A stretch of DNA of 64,000 nucleotides from positions 4,366,501 to 4,430,500 of the forward strand of contig NZ_CP026538.1 of assembly GCF_004135975.1 (NCBI RefSeq), written 5' to 3'. Source of the stretch: Solidesulfovibrio carbinolicus. GTDB lineage: Bacteria; Desulfobacterota; Desulfovibrionia; Desulfovibrionales; Desulfovibrionaceae. Shown piece by piece: positions 9,116-18,344 of this stretch. Under the pieces are notes generated by a model, which did no database searches, had not been told where the DNA came from, and saw nothing but the letters and a program-made list of their open reading frames with translations. Position 1 is the first letter of the stretch, and every line of letters begins with the position of its first letter. A program made the translations under genes and the position numbers.

Positions 9116-9580
9116 ATGGCGACAAGCTTCCCTCCCTGGCTCATCTGGTTTGTGGTCGGCCTTGCCGTTTCCTTGTCGGAGCTGGTACTCCCCGGATTTG
9201 TCATCCTGTTTTTCGGCCTGGGATGTTTCGGCGCCGCCGCCCTCGCGGCGGTCCTTCCTGAGGCCTATACGGCCCAGGTCGCGACGTTTATTGTGGTCAC
9301 CATCCTCTCCCTGGCGACCCTGCGCAAAATGGCCATGCGCGTCTTCGTGGGAAAAAGCGAGGCGGCCCCAGGGGAGGAACGGGACCAGAATTTCGTCAAG
9401 GCCCGGGTCGTCATCGACCAAGACCTCGCCCCAGGCCAGGAGACCCAGGTCCGGTATCGCGGGTCCGTCTGGAGAGCCCGCGCAGCGGAACACCTTACAG
9501 CCAACACGGAAGTTGCCATTGCGGGTTTTGACTCCGCCGACAAGTCCTGCCTTGTCCTGAAGGCCCTCAAACCATCTTGA
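9116..9580 (+). CDS. NfeD-like membrane protein
   Basis: This 154-residue short NfeD-type protein has two or three N-terminal membrane helices (WLIWFVVGLAVSLSELVLPG and following). A C-terminal OB-fold domain covers about residues 95-150 (GQETQVRYRGSVWRARA). NfeD proteins pair with SPFH/stomatin proteins in membrane microdomains and quality control. The start at 9116 has AAAGGA at the right distance; the frame extends upstream to 9053 without a ribosome-binding site. The next gene is an SPFH protein 14 bases downstream, the classical pairing. Confidence 0.88.
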   Translation: MATSFPPWLIWFVVGLAVSLSELVLPGFVILFFGLGCFGAAALAAVLPEAYTAQVATFIVVTILSLATLRKMAMRVFVGKSEAAPGEERDQNFVKARVVIDQDLAPGQETQVRYRGSVWRARAAEHLTANTEVAIAGFDSADKSCLVLKALKPS

Positions 9581-9594
9581 AAGGAGCCTCTCCC

Positions 9595-10527
9595 ATGACG
9601 CCTTCGCTTTTTGCCTTGTCCGCCGTCGCCGTCTTCGTCGTCGTCGTCCTGCTCAAAGGCGCGGTCATCGTGCCGCAAAAAAGCGAGGTCATCATCGAAC
9701 GCCTCGGAAAATTCAGCCGCAAGCTGGAGGCCGGCTTCCATATCCTTATCCCATTTATCGACCGCGCCGCCTACACGTTCAGCCTCAAGGAACAAGTCAT
9801 CGACATCCCGCCCCAGGTCTGCATCACCAAGGACAACGTCAGCGTGGAGATTGACGGCATCGTGTACCTGGAGATCCAGGACGCGCAAAAGACCGCCTAC
9901 GGCATCGACAACTATCTGCGCGCCGCCACGCAAATGGCGCAAACCACCTTGCGCTCCGCCATCGGCAAGATCGATCTGGACAAGACCTTTGAGGAACGGG
10001 AAAAGATCAATGTGGAAGTCGTCACGGCCATTGATGAAGCGGCCATGACCTGGGGCGTCAAGGTCCTGCGCTACGAAATCAAGGACATAACGCCCCCGGA
10101 GTCGGTCAAGCGGGCCATGGAAGCGCAAATGACCGCGGAACGCCAAAAGCGGGCCGACATCGCCGCTTCGGAAGGCCTGCGCCAGGCCATGATCAACCAG
10201 TCCGAAGGCGAAAAGCAAAAAAAGATCAACGAAGCCACGGGACAGGCCGCGCAGGTGACCCTGATCGCCGAAGCCGAGGCGAAAAAGATCGACCTCATCG
10301 CCACGGCCACGGCCGAAGGCATCCGCAAGGTCGCGCTCACCCTCAAGGAGGCCGGCGGCATGGAGGCGGTCAACATGCGCTTGGCCGAACAATACATCAC
10401 GGCCTTCGGCAACCTGGCCAAGACCAACAACACCATCCTGATGCCGGCCAACGTCGCCGATGTCGCCGGCATGATCGGCGCGGCCATGGCCACGGTGAAG
10501 GAAGTCAAGGACGTCAAGACCGCCTGA
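9595..10527 (+). CDS. SPFH/Band 7 (stomatin-like, QmcA-type) protein
   Basis: This 310-residue protein has one N-terminal membrane helix (about 2-20). The SPFH domain follows (PQKSEVIIERLGKFSRKLEAG motif at about 27-47, through about 200), then an alanine/glutamate-rich coiled-coil tail. These proteins form membrane-anchored oligomers that scaffold microdomains or modulate proteases such as FtsH. AAGGAG eight bases before ATG 9595 fixes the start; a TTG at 9577 overlapping the nfeD stop is less likely. It is co-transcribed with the NfeD-like gene, its expected partner. Confidence 0.92.
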   Translation: MTPSLFALSAVAVFVVVVLLKGAVIVPQKSEVIIERLGKFSRKLEAGFHILIPFIDRAAYTFSLKEQVIDIPPQVCITKDNVSVEIDGIVYLEIQDAQKTAYGIDNYLRAATQMAQTTLRSAIGKIDLDKTFEEREKINVEVVTAIDEAAMTWGVKVLRYEIKDITPPESVKRAMEAQMTAERQKRADIAASEGLRQAMINQSEGEKQKKINEATGQAAQVTLIAEAEAKKIDLIATATAEGIRKVALTLKEAGGMEAVNMRLAEQYITAFGNLAKTNNTILMPANVADVAGMIGAAMATVKEVKDVKTA

Positions 10528-10710
10528 GCGCCGTGTCCAAGACCGCCCCTGCGGCCTGGGCCCGTTGGCGTGCTTGCCGCCCAACAGCTTACTCCAATGC
10601 TTTTGCCAAAGCAAAACTCCATCATAAATGATGTATTGATATGATTGTCTATTTAGAAAACACAACTGCCGTTATGTTTTATAATAGGCATTCGTGGCGA
10701 GGCCGCCCGT

Positions 10711-11559
10711 TTACTGCGCCAAGCAGCCCTTGAGAAACTCCCGAATCGCTTTCCAATACTGGGGATTGTCGATGATGTTGTTGTGGGTGGCGTGGGGGAT
10801 GACCTCGTAGGTCTTGGGGCCGGGCCAGGCGGCGGCCAGATGCTCGGACCGGACGGGCTTGATCAGCGTGTCGTCGCCGGCCACCAGGAATAGGGCCGGG
10901 GCCGAGATCTTGGGCGCGTCGGCCGTGGTGTCGAAGGGATGTTTCATCAGCAGCCGCACCGGGGCATACGGATGGCCTTCCTGGCCCACGGCCAGGAGCG
11001 AATCGTAGGGCGTGACGAGAATCACCCCGGCGACCGGCCGGTTGGCCGCGACATAGGCGGCCACGCCTGAACCCAGGCTTCGCCCCATGACCACGATGCG
11101 GCCGTCCGGGCCGAGCTTCTGGGCCAGGGCGTCGTAGATCACCAGGGCGTCGGCCTTGACGCTTGCTTCGCTAGGCTTGCCGGCCGAGCCGCCGTAGCCC
11201 CGGTAGTCCACGCCGGCAATGGTCGCGAACCGCAGTTCATTTGGCGACCACAGGAAAAAGCCGGTCTGATCTTCGAGGTTGCCGGCGAAATACAGCACCG
11301 CCGGCAACGGCTTGCCGTCGGCCAGACGCGGCAGATAGTAGCCGGTAAGCGCCGTGCCGTCCCCGGCCGTCACCGTGAAAGGTTCCAGGCGGGGATAATA
11401 GCGTTTGATTTCCGCGACCCGGGCCGGGTCGGCGGTCCGTCCCGGAAAGACCATACCGTCCTGGGCCAGATAGAGCATGACGCAATAGCCCAAGTAGGCG
11501 AGCATGGCGGCCAGGCCCACCACGGCGGCGATTTTCATGGCGATCCCCGTTTTCTTCAT
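10711..11559 (-). CDS. Membrane-anchored alpha/beta hydrolase
   Basis: This serine hydrolase of about 282 residues has an uncleaved N-terminal membrane helix (IAAVVGLAAMLAYLGYCVML) that places the enzyme in the periplasm. The nucleophile elbow is GRSLGSG. The acid is probably the Asp in VAGDDTLI, and the base is the His in HATHNN near the C-terminus. The oxyanion region is LYFAGNLED. The fold resembles the ABHD13/YfhR group; the substrate is unknown. ATG 11559 (MKKTG) is chosen, but ATG 11538, preceded by CGGGGA, is equally possible. A decayed copy of its 3' end lies at 8660-8800. Confidence 0.82.
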   Translation of the reverse strand: MKKTGIAMKIAAVVGLAAMLAYLGYCVMLYLAQDGMVFPGRTADPARVAEIKRYYPRLEPFTVTAGDGTALTGYYLPRLADGKPLPAVLYFAGNLEDQTGFFLWSPNELRFATIAGVDYRGYGGSAGKPSEASVKADALVIYDALAQKLGPDGRIVVMGRSLGSGVAAYVAANRPVAGVILVTPYDSLLAVGQEGHPYAPVRLLMKHPFDTTADAPKISAPALFLVAGDDTLIKPVRSEHLAAAWPGPKTYEVIPHATHNNIIDNPQYWKAIREFLKGCLAQ

Positions 11560-11628
11560 GGGGTCATATGACCGCACATCCCCCGGAGCCTCAAGCCCTA
11601 ATACGCGGCCGAGACATGTTTTTTTGTG

Positions 11629-11731
11629 CCTCCGGCGGCCAGAAGAGGCTCTGCCTCTGCCTTACCCTCTCCGCTGGGGGCCTGAGGCCCCCAGACCCCC
11701 CACATGGGAAACAGGGGTAAGGGGTTTCGGC
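11629..11731. repeat. REP-like dispersed element, copy A
   Basis: The element begins CCTCCGGCGGCCAGAAGAGG, has an AGGCTCTGCCT inner palindrome, then the core GGGGGCCTGAGGCCCCC followed by AGACCCCCCACATGGG and a GGGTAAGGGG tail. The same ordered blocks recur elsewhere in the window (copies B, C, D, E and F). This copy lies between the end of the amino-acid ABC operon and the start of the hydrolase gene and appears non-coding. Confidence 0.75.
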
Positions 11732-11978
11732 TAAAATGGCTCGCTGGCTGCTCGGCCGCCGAAGTTCGCCCCGCCGGCCGTCGCTTGCCGTGCCGGGCCT
11801 GACAAAAAAAGCCGGCCGGCCGCCCATGGCGTACCGGCCGGCCTTCGTGCCGTCATGATCGCGACTCAGGTCGCTTGGAAAATCCCGCCCAGCGCCCAGC
11901 GCGCGTCGCCTTTGCCGCGCCCCGCCCCGCCCCGAGGCCGGGAGAGCGAATAATCGCCCGCGCCTAAGCCGACGTGGC

Positions 11979-12674
11979 CTACCGCCCCCGGGCCTGGTAG
12001 CGGTTGATGCGCCGCTCCAGATAGCGGGAAAATTCCGTCAGACAGTAGCAGATGATGAAATAGAGCACCGCGATGGTGATGAAGATTTCCGTTGGCGCGG
12101 TGAGCGTGCGGTTGTTGACCTGGGTCGCCGCCTTGGTCAGCTCGTTGACGCCGATGATAAAGGCCAGGGAGGTATCTTTCGTCAAGGAAACGAACTGGTT
12201 GACGAAAGACGGGATCATGTTGAACAGCGCCTGGGGCAGGATGATGTGGGTCATGGCCTGGAAGTGGGACAGGCCCGTGCCGCGCGCCGCCTCCATCTGG
12301 CCCTTGGGCAGGGCCTCGACCCCGGCCCGCACGATCTCGGCGATGTAGGCGCTGGTGAAGACAATAAGCGCGATAAGCGCGCTTTCGGCCTCGGGCAGGG
12401 TGTGGCCGAAGACCACCGGAGCCAGGAAGTAGAACCAGAAGACGACCATCAAAAGCGGCGTGCCCCGGATGATCTCGATAAAGCCCATGGCCGGCCAGCG
12501 CAGGGACGGTTTCTTGGAAATGCGCATGAGCCCCACGCCAAGGCCCAGCCAGAAGGCTCCGAAAATGCCGCCCACGGCCAGGATGACGGTCATGGCCAGA
12601 CCGCCCAGCGGCCCCTGGGGATAGGCCCCGATCAGGAAGTAGTCGAAATTGCGAAAAACGATGTCCCAATGCAT
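11979..12674 (-). CDS. Polar amino-acid ABC transporter permease (GltK/HisM type)
   Basis: This 231-residue inner-membrane permease belongs to the PAAT family. It has several hydrophobic helices and the EAA-type loop that contacts the ATPase (VEALPKGQMEAARGTGLSHFQAM, about 124-146). The preceding IEIIRGTPLLMVVFWFYF is typical of amino-acid permeases. It forms a heterodimeric channel with the permease encoded just upstream on the same strand, 10 bases away. AGGAGG precedes the ATG. It is the last gene of a four-gene importer; the substrate is probably a polar amino acid, not determinable here. Confidence 0.92.
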   Translation of the reverse strand: MHWDIVFRNFDYFLIGAYPQGPLGGLAMTVILAVGGIFGAFWLGLGVGLMRISKKPSLRWPAMGFIEIIRGTPLLMVVFWFYFLAPVVFGHTLPEAESALIALIVFTSAYIAEIVRAGVEALPKGQMEAARGTGLSHFQAMTHIILPQALFNMIPSFVNQFVSLTKDTSLAFIIGVNELTKAATQVNNRTLTAPTEIFITIAVLYFIICYCLTEFSRYLERRINRYQARGR

Positions 12675-12684
12675 GGCGCGCCTC

Positions 12685-13386
12685 CTACCGTGACCGCACG
12701 TGCAGCACGCGGCGGTTGTAGAGGTTGACGCCCAGGGACACGATCAGGGAAATGGTCAGGTAAATCAGCGTGGACACGGTAAAGGCCTCGAAGCCGTGGA
12801 AGGTGTGGGCCTCGATTTGCCGGGCCATGTAGGTCAGGTCCATGACGCCGATGGTCATGACCAGGGACGAGTTCTTGATGAGATTTAAGAACTGGGAAAT
12901 CAAAGGTGGGATGATGACCCGGAAGGCCTGGGGCAAAATGACGTAGGCCATGGCCTGGAGAAAGGACAGACCGCAGGCGCGCGAGGCTTCGAGCTGGTTT
13001 TTGGGGATGGAAAAGATGCCGGAGCGGATCTCCTCGGCGATAAAGGCGGCGGTGTAGACGGTCAGCGCGATGACGCCGCAGGCGAACTCGAAGTCGCGGG
13101 CGTAGAGCCACTGGTTGACCGCTTCAGGCAGCACGCTGTAGGAACCGAAATACCAGAAAAATATCTGTACCAGCAATGGCGTGTTGCGGAAAAATTCCGT
13201 GAATGACGCCGCGAACCAGACCAGCGGCTTCACCTTGGACAGCCGCATCACGGCGATCACCGTGCCCAGCGCCAGGGACAGCACGATGGAGATGCCGGAA
13301 ATCTGCAGGGTCACGCCCAGACCCGACAGGATCCACTGGCCGTATTCCCCGCTGACCACCTGGCCGAAATCGAATTGGTACGCCAA
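12685..13386 (-). CDS. Polar amino-acid ABC transporter permease (GltJ/HisQ type)
   Basis: This permease of about 233 residues pairs with the following gene. It shows TEFFRNTPLLVQIFFWYFGS and the EAA-like loop FSIPKNQLEASRACGLSFLQ, both diagnostic of PAAT permeases. I place the start at a TTG (13386), in LAYQFDFGQVV, with GGGGA seven bases upstream. A longer frame reaching a GTG at 13464 would run through the terminator hairpin at 13431-13457 and encode an implausible Arg/Pro-rich leader. It lies between the binding-protein gene and the second permease. Confidence 0.87.
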   Translation of the reverse strand: MAYQFDFGQVVSGEYGQWILSGLGVTLQISGISIVLSLALGTVIAVMRLSKVKPLVWFAASFTEFFRNTPLLVQIFFWYFGSYSVLPEAVNQWLYARDFEFACGVIALTVYTAAFIAEEIRSGIFSIPKNQLEASRACGLSFLQAMAYVILPQAFRVIIPPLISQFLNLIKNSSLVMTIGVMDLTYMARQIEAHTFHGFEAFTVSTLIYLTISLIVSLGVNLYNRRVLHVRSR

Positions 13387-13430
13387 AGACTCATCCCCGC
13401 TTGGCGGCCGGGGCGGACCCCGGCGCAAGT

Positions 13431-13457
13431 GCGGCCGGGAGGATTCCTCCCGGCCGC
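13431..13457 (-). terminator. Intra-operon hairpin after the binding-protein gene
   Basis: GCGGCCGGGAGG pairs perfectly with CCTCCCGGCCGC around ATT, a 12-bp stem. It lies about 30 bases past the stop codon of the substrate-binding-protein gene and before the permease genes. There is no strong U-tract, so it probably stabilises the upstream mRNA or attenuates read-through, giving more binding protein than permease, as is common in such operons. Confidence 0.7.
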
Positions 13458-13485
13458 AGGTCACTCAGGAAACGCGTGTCGCCGA

Positions 13486-14304
13486 CTAGGGCCAAAGCTC
13501 CATCTTCCAGGTCAGGGGCAGATAGTCCTTGGTGTCCTTGCCGAACCACTTGTCGTAGATCTTCTGGTATTCGCCCTTTTCCCACATATCCATGAGGGCG
13601 GCGTTGACGAAGTCGCGGAAGTCGGAATCGTTCTCGGCCACACCCAGGCCGTAGGGCTCGGGGGAGATGTACTCGCCCACGATGTCCCAGGCTTCGGGCT
13701 TGTCGTCGCTGTTCTTGATGCCGACCAGGATGGACTCGTCGGTGGTCACGGCCTGGACCTTGCCCTGCTTCAGCGCCAGGAAGGCCTCGGGGTAGGTCTC
13801 AAAGGAGATGACGGTGCAGTCGGGCTGGGCCTTTTTCACGTTCTGCTCGGAGGTGGAGCCCTTGACGGAACCGACTTTCTTGCCGGCCAGATCGGCCACG
13901 GACTTGATGCCGCCGTCTTTTTTGACCAACAGCTTCTGGCCGGTCATGAAGTAGGTGATGGAGAAGTCGATCTGGTCTTCGCGCTCTTTTTTGTGGGTCA
14001 TGGTGGCGGCCACGATGTCCACGGCGCCCTGGGTGAGCATGGGGATGCGGGTGGAGGAGGTGACGGGCTTGAGCTCCAGCTTGGCGTTTAAGCGGGTGGC
14101 CAGGGCCTGCATGAGATCGATTTCAAAGCCCACGATCTGGTTGGTCTTTTCATCCACGAACCCGAAGGGGCGCTGGGAGTCCTTGACGCCGGCGACAAGC
14201 GTGCCGCGGGATTTGATGTCGTCGAGCTTGCCGGCCAGGGCGGGCATGGCCGCAACGAGGGTGAACAGGCAGGCGAGGACGGTAAGCCGGGCTGCTTTGC
14301 GCAT
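13486..14304 (-). CDS. Amino-acid ABC transporter periplasmic binding protein
   Basis: This 272-residue solute-binding protein has a Sec signal peptide (MRKAARLTVLACLFTLVAAMPALAG). The SBP_bac_3 fold begins KLDDIKSRGTLVAGVKDSQRPFGFVDEKTNQIVGFEIDLMQ in pattern. It captures the substrate in the periplasm and delivers it to the two permeases encoded downstream. AAGGAGG before ATG 14304 fixes the start; the open frame continues upstream into the ATPase gene region but is not coding. There is no lipobox, so it is a soluble periplasmic protein. It is the second gene of the operon and is followed by a strong hairpin. Confidence 0.93.
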   Translation of the reverse strand: MRKAARLTVLACLFTLVAAMPALAGKLDDIKSRGTLVAGVKDSQRPFGFVDEKTNQIVGFEIDLMQALATRLNAKLELKPVTSSTRIPMLTQGAVDIVAATMTHKKEREDQIDFSITYFMTGQKLLVKKDGGIKSVADLAGKKVGSVKGSTSEQNVKKAQPDCTVISFETYPEAFLALKQGKVQAVTTDESILVGIKNSDDKPEAWDIVGEYISPEPYGLGVAENDSDFRDFVNAALMDMWEKGEYQKIYDKWFGKDTKDYLPLTWKMELWP

Positions 14305-14356
14305 GGAAGCCTCCTTCAGGCGTTTTGATGGTTTGCGGGCGTCGCCCGCGGACGGA

Positions 14357-15085
<729 letters not shown>

Positions 15086-15279
15086 AGGGCAGCAATTCCT
15101 CTCGGGCAAAACGGATTTTGACGCCCTGCCGCAGCGGCAAAAGGCAAAACGGCAAGACGCACCCGGAATGCCTGAGCCTGCGCGAATTGTCCGCTTTTGT
15201 CAATCCATGCCGCCGGATTGGCGACTCCTCGACACCTCCCCGGACCCTGCCCACCCGGGGCCGAGGCCGGACCCGACGG

Positions 15280-17529
15280 CTACTGGCCGCCGGTCGCCGC
15301 CGGCAGGGCGCTTGGCGGGCCAAAGGCCTCGTCCATGGCCTGCTCGAACTGGCCGGCGGTAAAGAGGTCGCGAAGGACCAGGGGGCGGGAGGCGGCCTCG
15401 CCGGCCGGGAAGAAGGCGGCCACGGGGATGGACTGGCTGCCAAGGGCCCGCAAAAGGGCCATGGCCGGCGGAGTCTGGCGGGTGAGGTCCACTTTCATGA
15501 AGACGGCCTTGTGGCGCTTGCCCCACTGGGCCACCCGGGGCGGCGTCAGGACGGTGCGCTCCAGGAGCTTGCAGGTAGGGCACCAGTCGGCCGTGAAGTC
15601 CAGCACGAGGTTGTCCTTGCCCAGGCGCGCGGCAAAGGCCTCGGGGGAGTAGGCCTCCCACTCGGCCTCGGCCTGGGGGGCGTAGGTCAGGGCAAAGGCC
15701 AGGCCGCCGCCGGTCACGGCCAGGGCGGCGACGCCCATGACCAGGCCGCGAAAGGCGGACTGGGCATGGTGCATCCGGCCAAGGAGCGTGGCCCCGATGG
15801 CCGTGGCCCAAAACGCCCCCAAGGTCGGCAGGATGCGCCCGGGCGGCAGGAGCGCCAGGAAATACAGGCAGGTGCCGGCCAGCAAAAAGGCCATGACCCG
15901 CTCCAGGCTTTGCATCCAGGCCCCGGGGCGCGGCAGGAGGCGCACGAGCCTGGGCCAGATGGCCAGCACGCCGTAGGGCGAGGCCATGCCCAGGCCGATG
16001 GCGGCGAACACGGTCATGATGACGTGCTGGGGCTGGAGCAGGGTCCAGGCCAGCACGCCCCCAAGAAACGGGCCGCTGCACGGCGTGGCCAAAAGCGTGG
16101 CCAGGGCGCCGGTCAAAAAGGCCCCGCGCCGGGTGTGGCCCCGGCCGCCGGAGGTAATCTTGAGATCGACCACGGGCAGATGAAACACCCCGAAAAGACT
16201 GAGCGCCAGGGCGAACAGCACCACGGCGGCCACGATGGCCAGGGACGGCGATTGGAACATCTCGCCCCAGGCCATGCCGAAGGCCCCGAGGATAAGGCTC
16301 AGGCACAGGAAATAGGTGACGATGCCCAGGGCGAAAAAGAAGTTGTGCTCGCGAAGGATCCGGCGGCGTTCCTGGCGGCCCTCCTCGCCGCTGATGGCCA
16401 AAAGCCCCGAAAGCTTAAGGCTCACCACGGGCAGCACGCAGGGCATGAAGTTGAGCACGAAACCGGCGGCAAAGGCCAGCAAGGCGGCCTTGAGCAGGCC
16501 GCCGACCTCCAGGGCCGGGGTGAAGGACCGGGGGGCGAGTTTGGGTGTTTCCGGGGCCGGGGCGGCGGCGGCCGGGGCGACCGGGGGCGTCGGATGCAGG
16601 GAAGCGGTGAGCCCCGGGTCCGGGCAGGCGGTCAAGGGCGAGGCCAGGGAGGCGTTTCGCAAGGCCAAAAACAGCGGCCACCAGGGCTGGCCCTCGGCCG
16701 GCGGCAGGGAGGCCGGGTCCAGGCCGGCCAGGGGCAGGGACACGGCCAGGGCCGACGGCCAGCAGCTCGTTTCCGAGCAGGAAAAGACCCGCACCTCGCC
16801 GGACAGCAGCGGCGCGGCCGCCGCCTCGGCCGAAAGGGGCACGAAAATCGGGGTGCGGCCCTCGTAGACCAGCACGGTCTTGTCCGGTTCCAAGGGATCG
16901 GGCGTGGGCGCGCCCGGCGGGAACAGCGCCGCCGCCGCGCCGCCGGCGGCCAGGGCGGCCCGGGCCGATTGCCCGGATTCGGCCGGCCCCACGGCGTAGG
17001 CGTGCCACCCCGGGGCGGAAACCAGCGTCAGCACGGCCAGCAGCGGACCGGAGGGATCGCCCTTGGGCAGCCGGTAGAGTGCGGTTTCCAGGGCGGCCGG
17101 CAATTGCTCCTGGGACGCGGCGTCCGGGCCGACGGCCGACGGCGACGCGGCTGCTTCGGGCGCGGCGACAACCGGCGCGACGGCCGAGGGCGGCGACAAA
17201 GGCTGCTCCGGCGCGGGGGCGTCAGGCGACGACGAGCCGGCCAATGGGGTGGGCGAAGCAACAGCGTCCGGGCTGGCGACCGGGGCGGATGCCGGAACAA
17301 CGGCTTCAGCCGAGGGCGTGGCTTTGCCCGCAGACCGGGTCGCGGCAGCGGCAGGCAAGTCCTCCTTGCCCGGCGCGCCGGCGGCGGCGGCCGTCCGGAC
17401 GGAAAGCCCGGCCAGGGCCAGACACAGCAGGGCAAACAGGGCCAACGCCGGCCAGGGCGGCCGGGATGCGGCCCCTGGGGCGACCGCTTGGTCAGGACGG
17501 CCAAAGGCCGGGACGCGGGTTGCTGCCAT
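15280..17529 (-). CDS. DsbD/ScsB-like transmembrane thiol-disulfide reductase
   Basis: This protein of about 749 residues transfers electrons from cytoplasmic thioredoxin to periplasmic thiol proteins. It has a signal/anchor (ALALFALLCLALAGLS), a Pro/Ala-rich periplasmic linker, and an N-terminal periplasmic domain with CSETSC. The multi-helix DsbD core follows, with the two redox cysteines in FMPCVLP and ATPCSGPF. The C-terminal thioredoxin domain carries the active site WCPTC (about 648-652). ATG 17529 is chosen because the upstream frame overlaps the cheX gene. Partner thiol proteins are not encoded nearby. The long low-complexity linker (about residues 50-130) is unusual. Confidence 0.85.
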   Translation of the reverse strand: MAATRVPAFGRPDQAVAPGAASRPPWPALALFALLCLALAGLSVRTAAAAGAPGKEDLPAAAATRSAGKATPSAEAVVPASAPVASPDAVASPTPLAGSSSPDAPAPEQPLSPPSAVAPVVAAPEAAASPSAVGPDAASQEQLPAALETALYRLPKGDPSGPLLAVLTLVSAPGWHAYAVGPAESGQSARAALAAGGAAAALFPPGAPTPDPLEPDKTVLVYEGRTPIFVPLSAEAAAAPLLSGEVRVFSCSETSCWPSALAVSLPLAGLDPASLPPAEGQPWWPLFLALRNASLASPLTACPDPGLTASLHPTPPVAPAAAAPAPETPKLAPRSFTPALEVGGLLKAALLAFAAGFVLNFMPCVLPVVSLKLSGLLAISGEEGRQERRRILREHNFFFALGIVTYFLCLSLILGAFGMAWGEMFQSPSLAIVAAVVLFALALSLFGVFHLPVVDLKITSGGRGHTRRGAFLTGALATLLATPCSGPFLGGVLAWTLLQPQHVIMTVFAAIGLGMASPYGVLAIWPRLVRLLPRPGAWMQSLERVMAFLLAGTCLYFLALLPPGRILPTLGAFWATAIGATLLGRMHHAQSAFRGLVMGVAALAVTGGGLAFALTYAPQAEAEWEAYSPEAFAARLGKDNLVLDFTADWCPTCKLLERTVLTPPRVAQWGKRHKAVFMKVDLTRQTPPAMALLRALGSQSIPVAAFFPAGEAASRPLVLRDLFTAGQFEQAMDEAFGPPSALPAATGGQ

Positions 17530-17591
17530 GTCGGCCAGGTGCGCCGCGTCCCCCGGCCGCAAGACCCGGGAGCGGCGGGCGGCGCGCGTGA

Positions 17592-18059
17592 TCACTCGAA
17601 GCAAAACTCCAAAGTGAAGTCCCCGTGTTCGGTGGAAAAGGGAATGGCCACCACCGGCCCGGAGGTGATGTGGCTGATGGTGTGGTTGTCGCCGAAGATG
17701 ACCGTCGGCGTGGACGAGGACAGGTTGAGGCCAAGCTGACTCAGCCCCGCCCGGGCCTGGCCGGAAATCATGTTGGTGATCTCGCCCACGGCATCCTTGG
17801 CGTCCTGGATGATGTCGGAAATGTCGTCGCCAAGCATGTTTTTCACCACGGCAACGGCACACTTCTTGGAAAAGCTGATGGAGATGCTGCCGTTGCGGTC
17901 GCCGGTGAGGCCCACCACGGCGGAAACGTCGCCGGCCGCGGCCGACACTTTTTTGACATAAGGCTTGCCGGGCTTGGGATCAAGCTGCGCCATCATGGTC
18001 AGCACGTGCTTGGTGGCGTCAACAAATGGCTTGGCTACTTCGGCGTCGGTCGGTTTCAT
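17592..18059 (-). CDS. cheX: CheX-type chemotaxis phosphatase
   Basis: This 155-residue protein has the CheC/CheX/FliY phosphatase fold, including DAVGEITNMISGQAR (about 88-102), the E-x2-N catalytic pair that dephosphorylates CheY-P. Starting residues 'MKPTDAEVAKPFVDATKHVL' match CheX N-termini. It should act in the cytoplasm to end the chemotaxis signal. It is monocistronic or loosely linked to the DsbD-like gene 60 bases downstream. No chemotaxis operon lies next to it; the flagellar genes are about 14 kb away. Confidence 0.85.
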   Translation of the reverse strand: MKPTDAEVAKPFVDATKHVLTMMAQLDPKPGKPYVKKVSAAAGDVSAVVGLTGDRNGSISISFSKKCAVAVVKNMLGDDISDIIQDAKDAVGEITNMISGQARAGLSQLGLNLSSSTPTVIFGDNHTISHITSGPVVAIPFSTEHGDFTLEFCFE

Positions 18060-18344
18060 GCGTGTCCTCGGGTTGCCTTCGGGCGGATGGCGCGCGGTCG
18101 GCGCGGCAGCGATATCCGTATCGCTTCCGGCATTACATCAAAACCCGCGCCTCTGTCACTAGCAAGAGGAGCAGGCTGGCCCGCGGAAATACGCCTTGCC
18201 AGGGACCAGTGGATTGCGTAGTTTCAATAAGGAAAGGTGCTGTTTTGTTAACAAAAATACATATGAATCCAGTGAGTTGCCGCAACTTCGGCCCAGCTGC
18301 CCCAGCAGTTTGCCAGTTCCCGCGCCAGGGCTGGACAGGACGCC

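Noticed and set aside
13387-13464. A GTG start at 13464 that would lengthen the first amino-acid permease
   Set aside because: The extension runs through a 12-bp terminator hairpin and encodes an Arg/Pro-rich stretch unlike permease N-termini.
15118-17739. An 873-codon plus-strand open frame across the DsbD-like gene
   Set aside because: It is the low-complexity Gly/Arg/Gln/His-rich complement of a real gene with clear redox motifs on the minus strand; high GC keeps such frames open.
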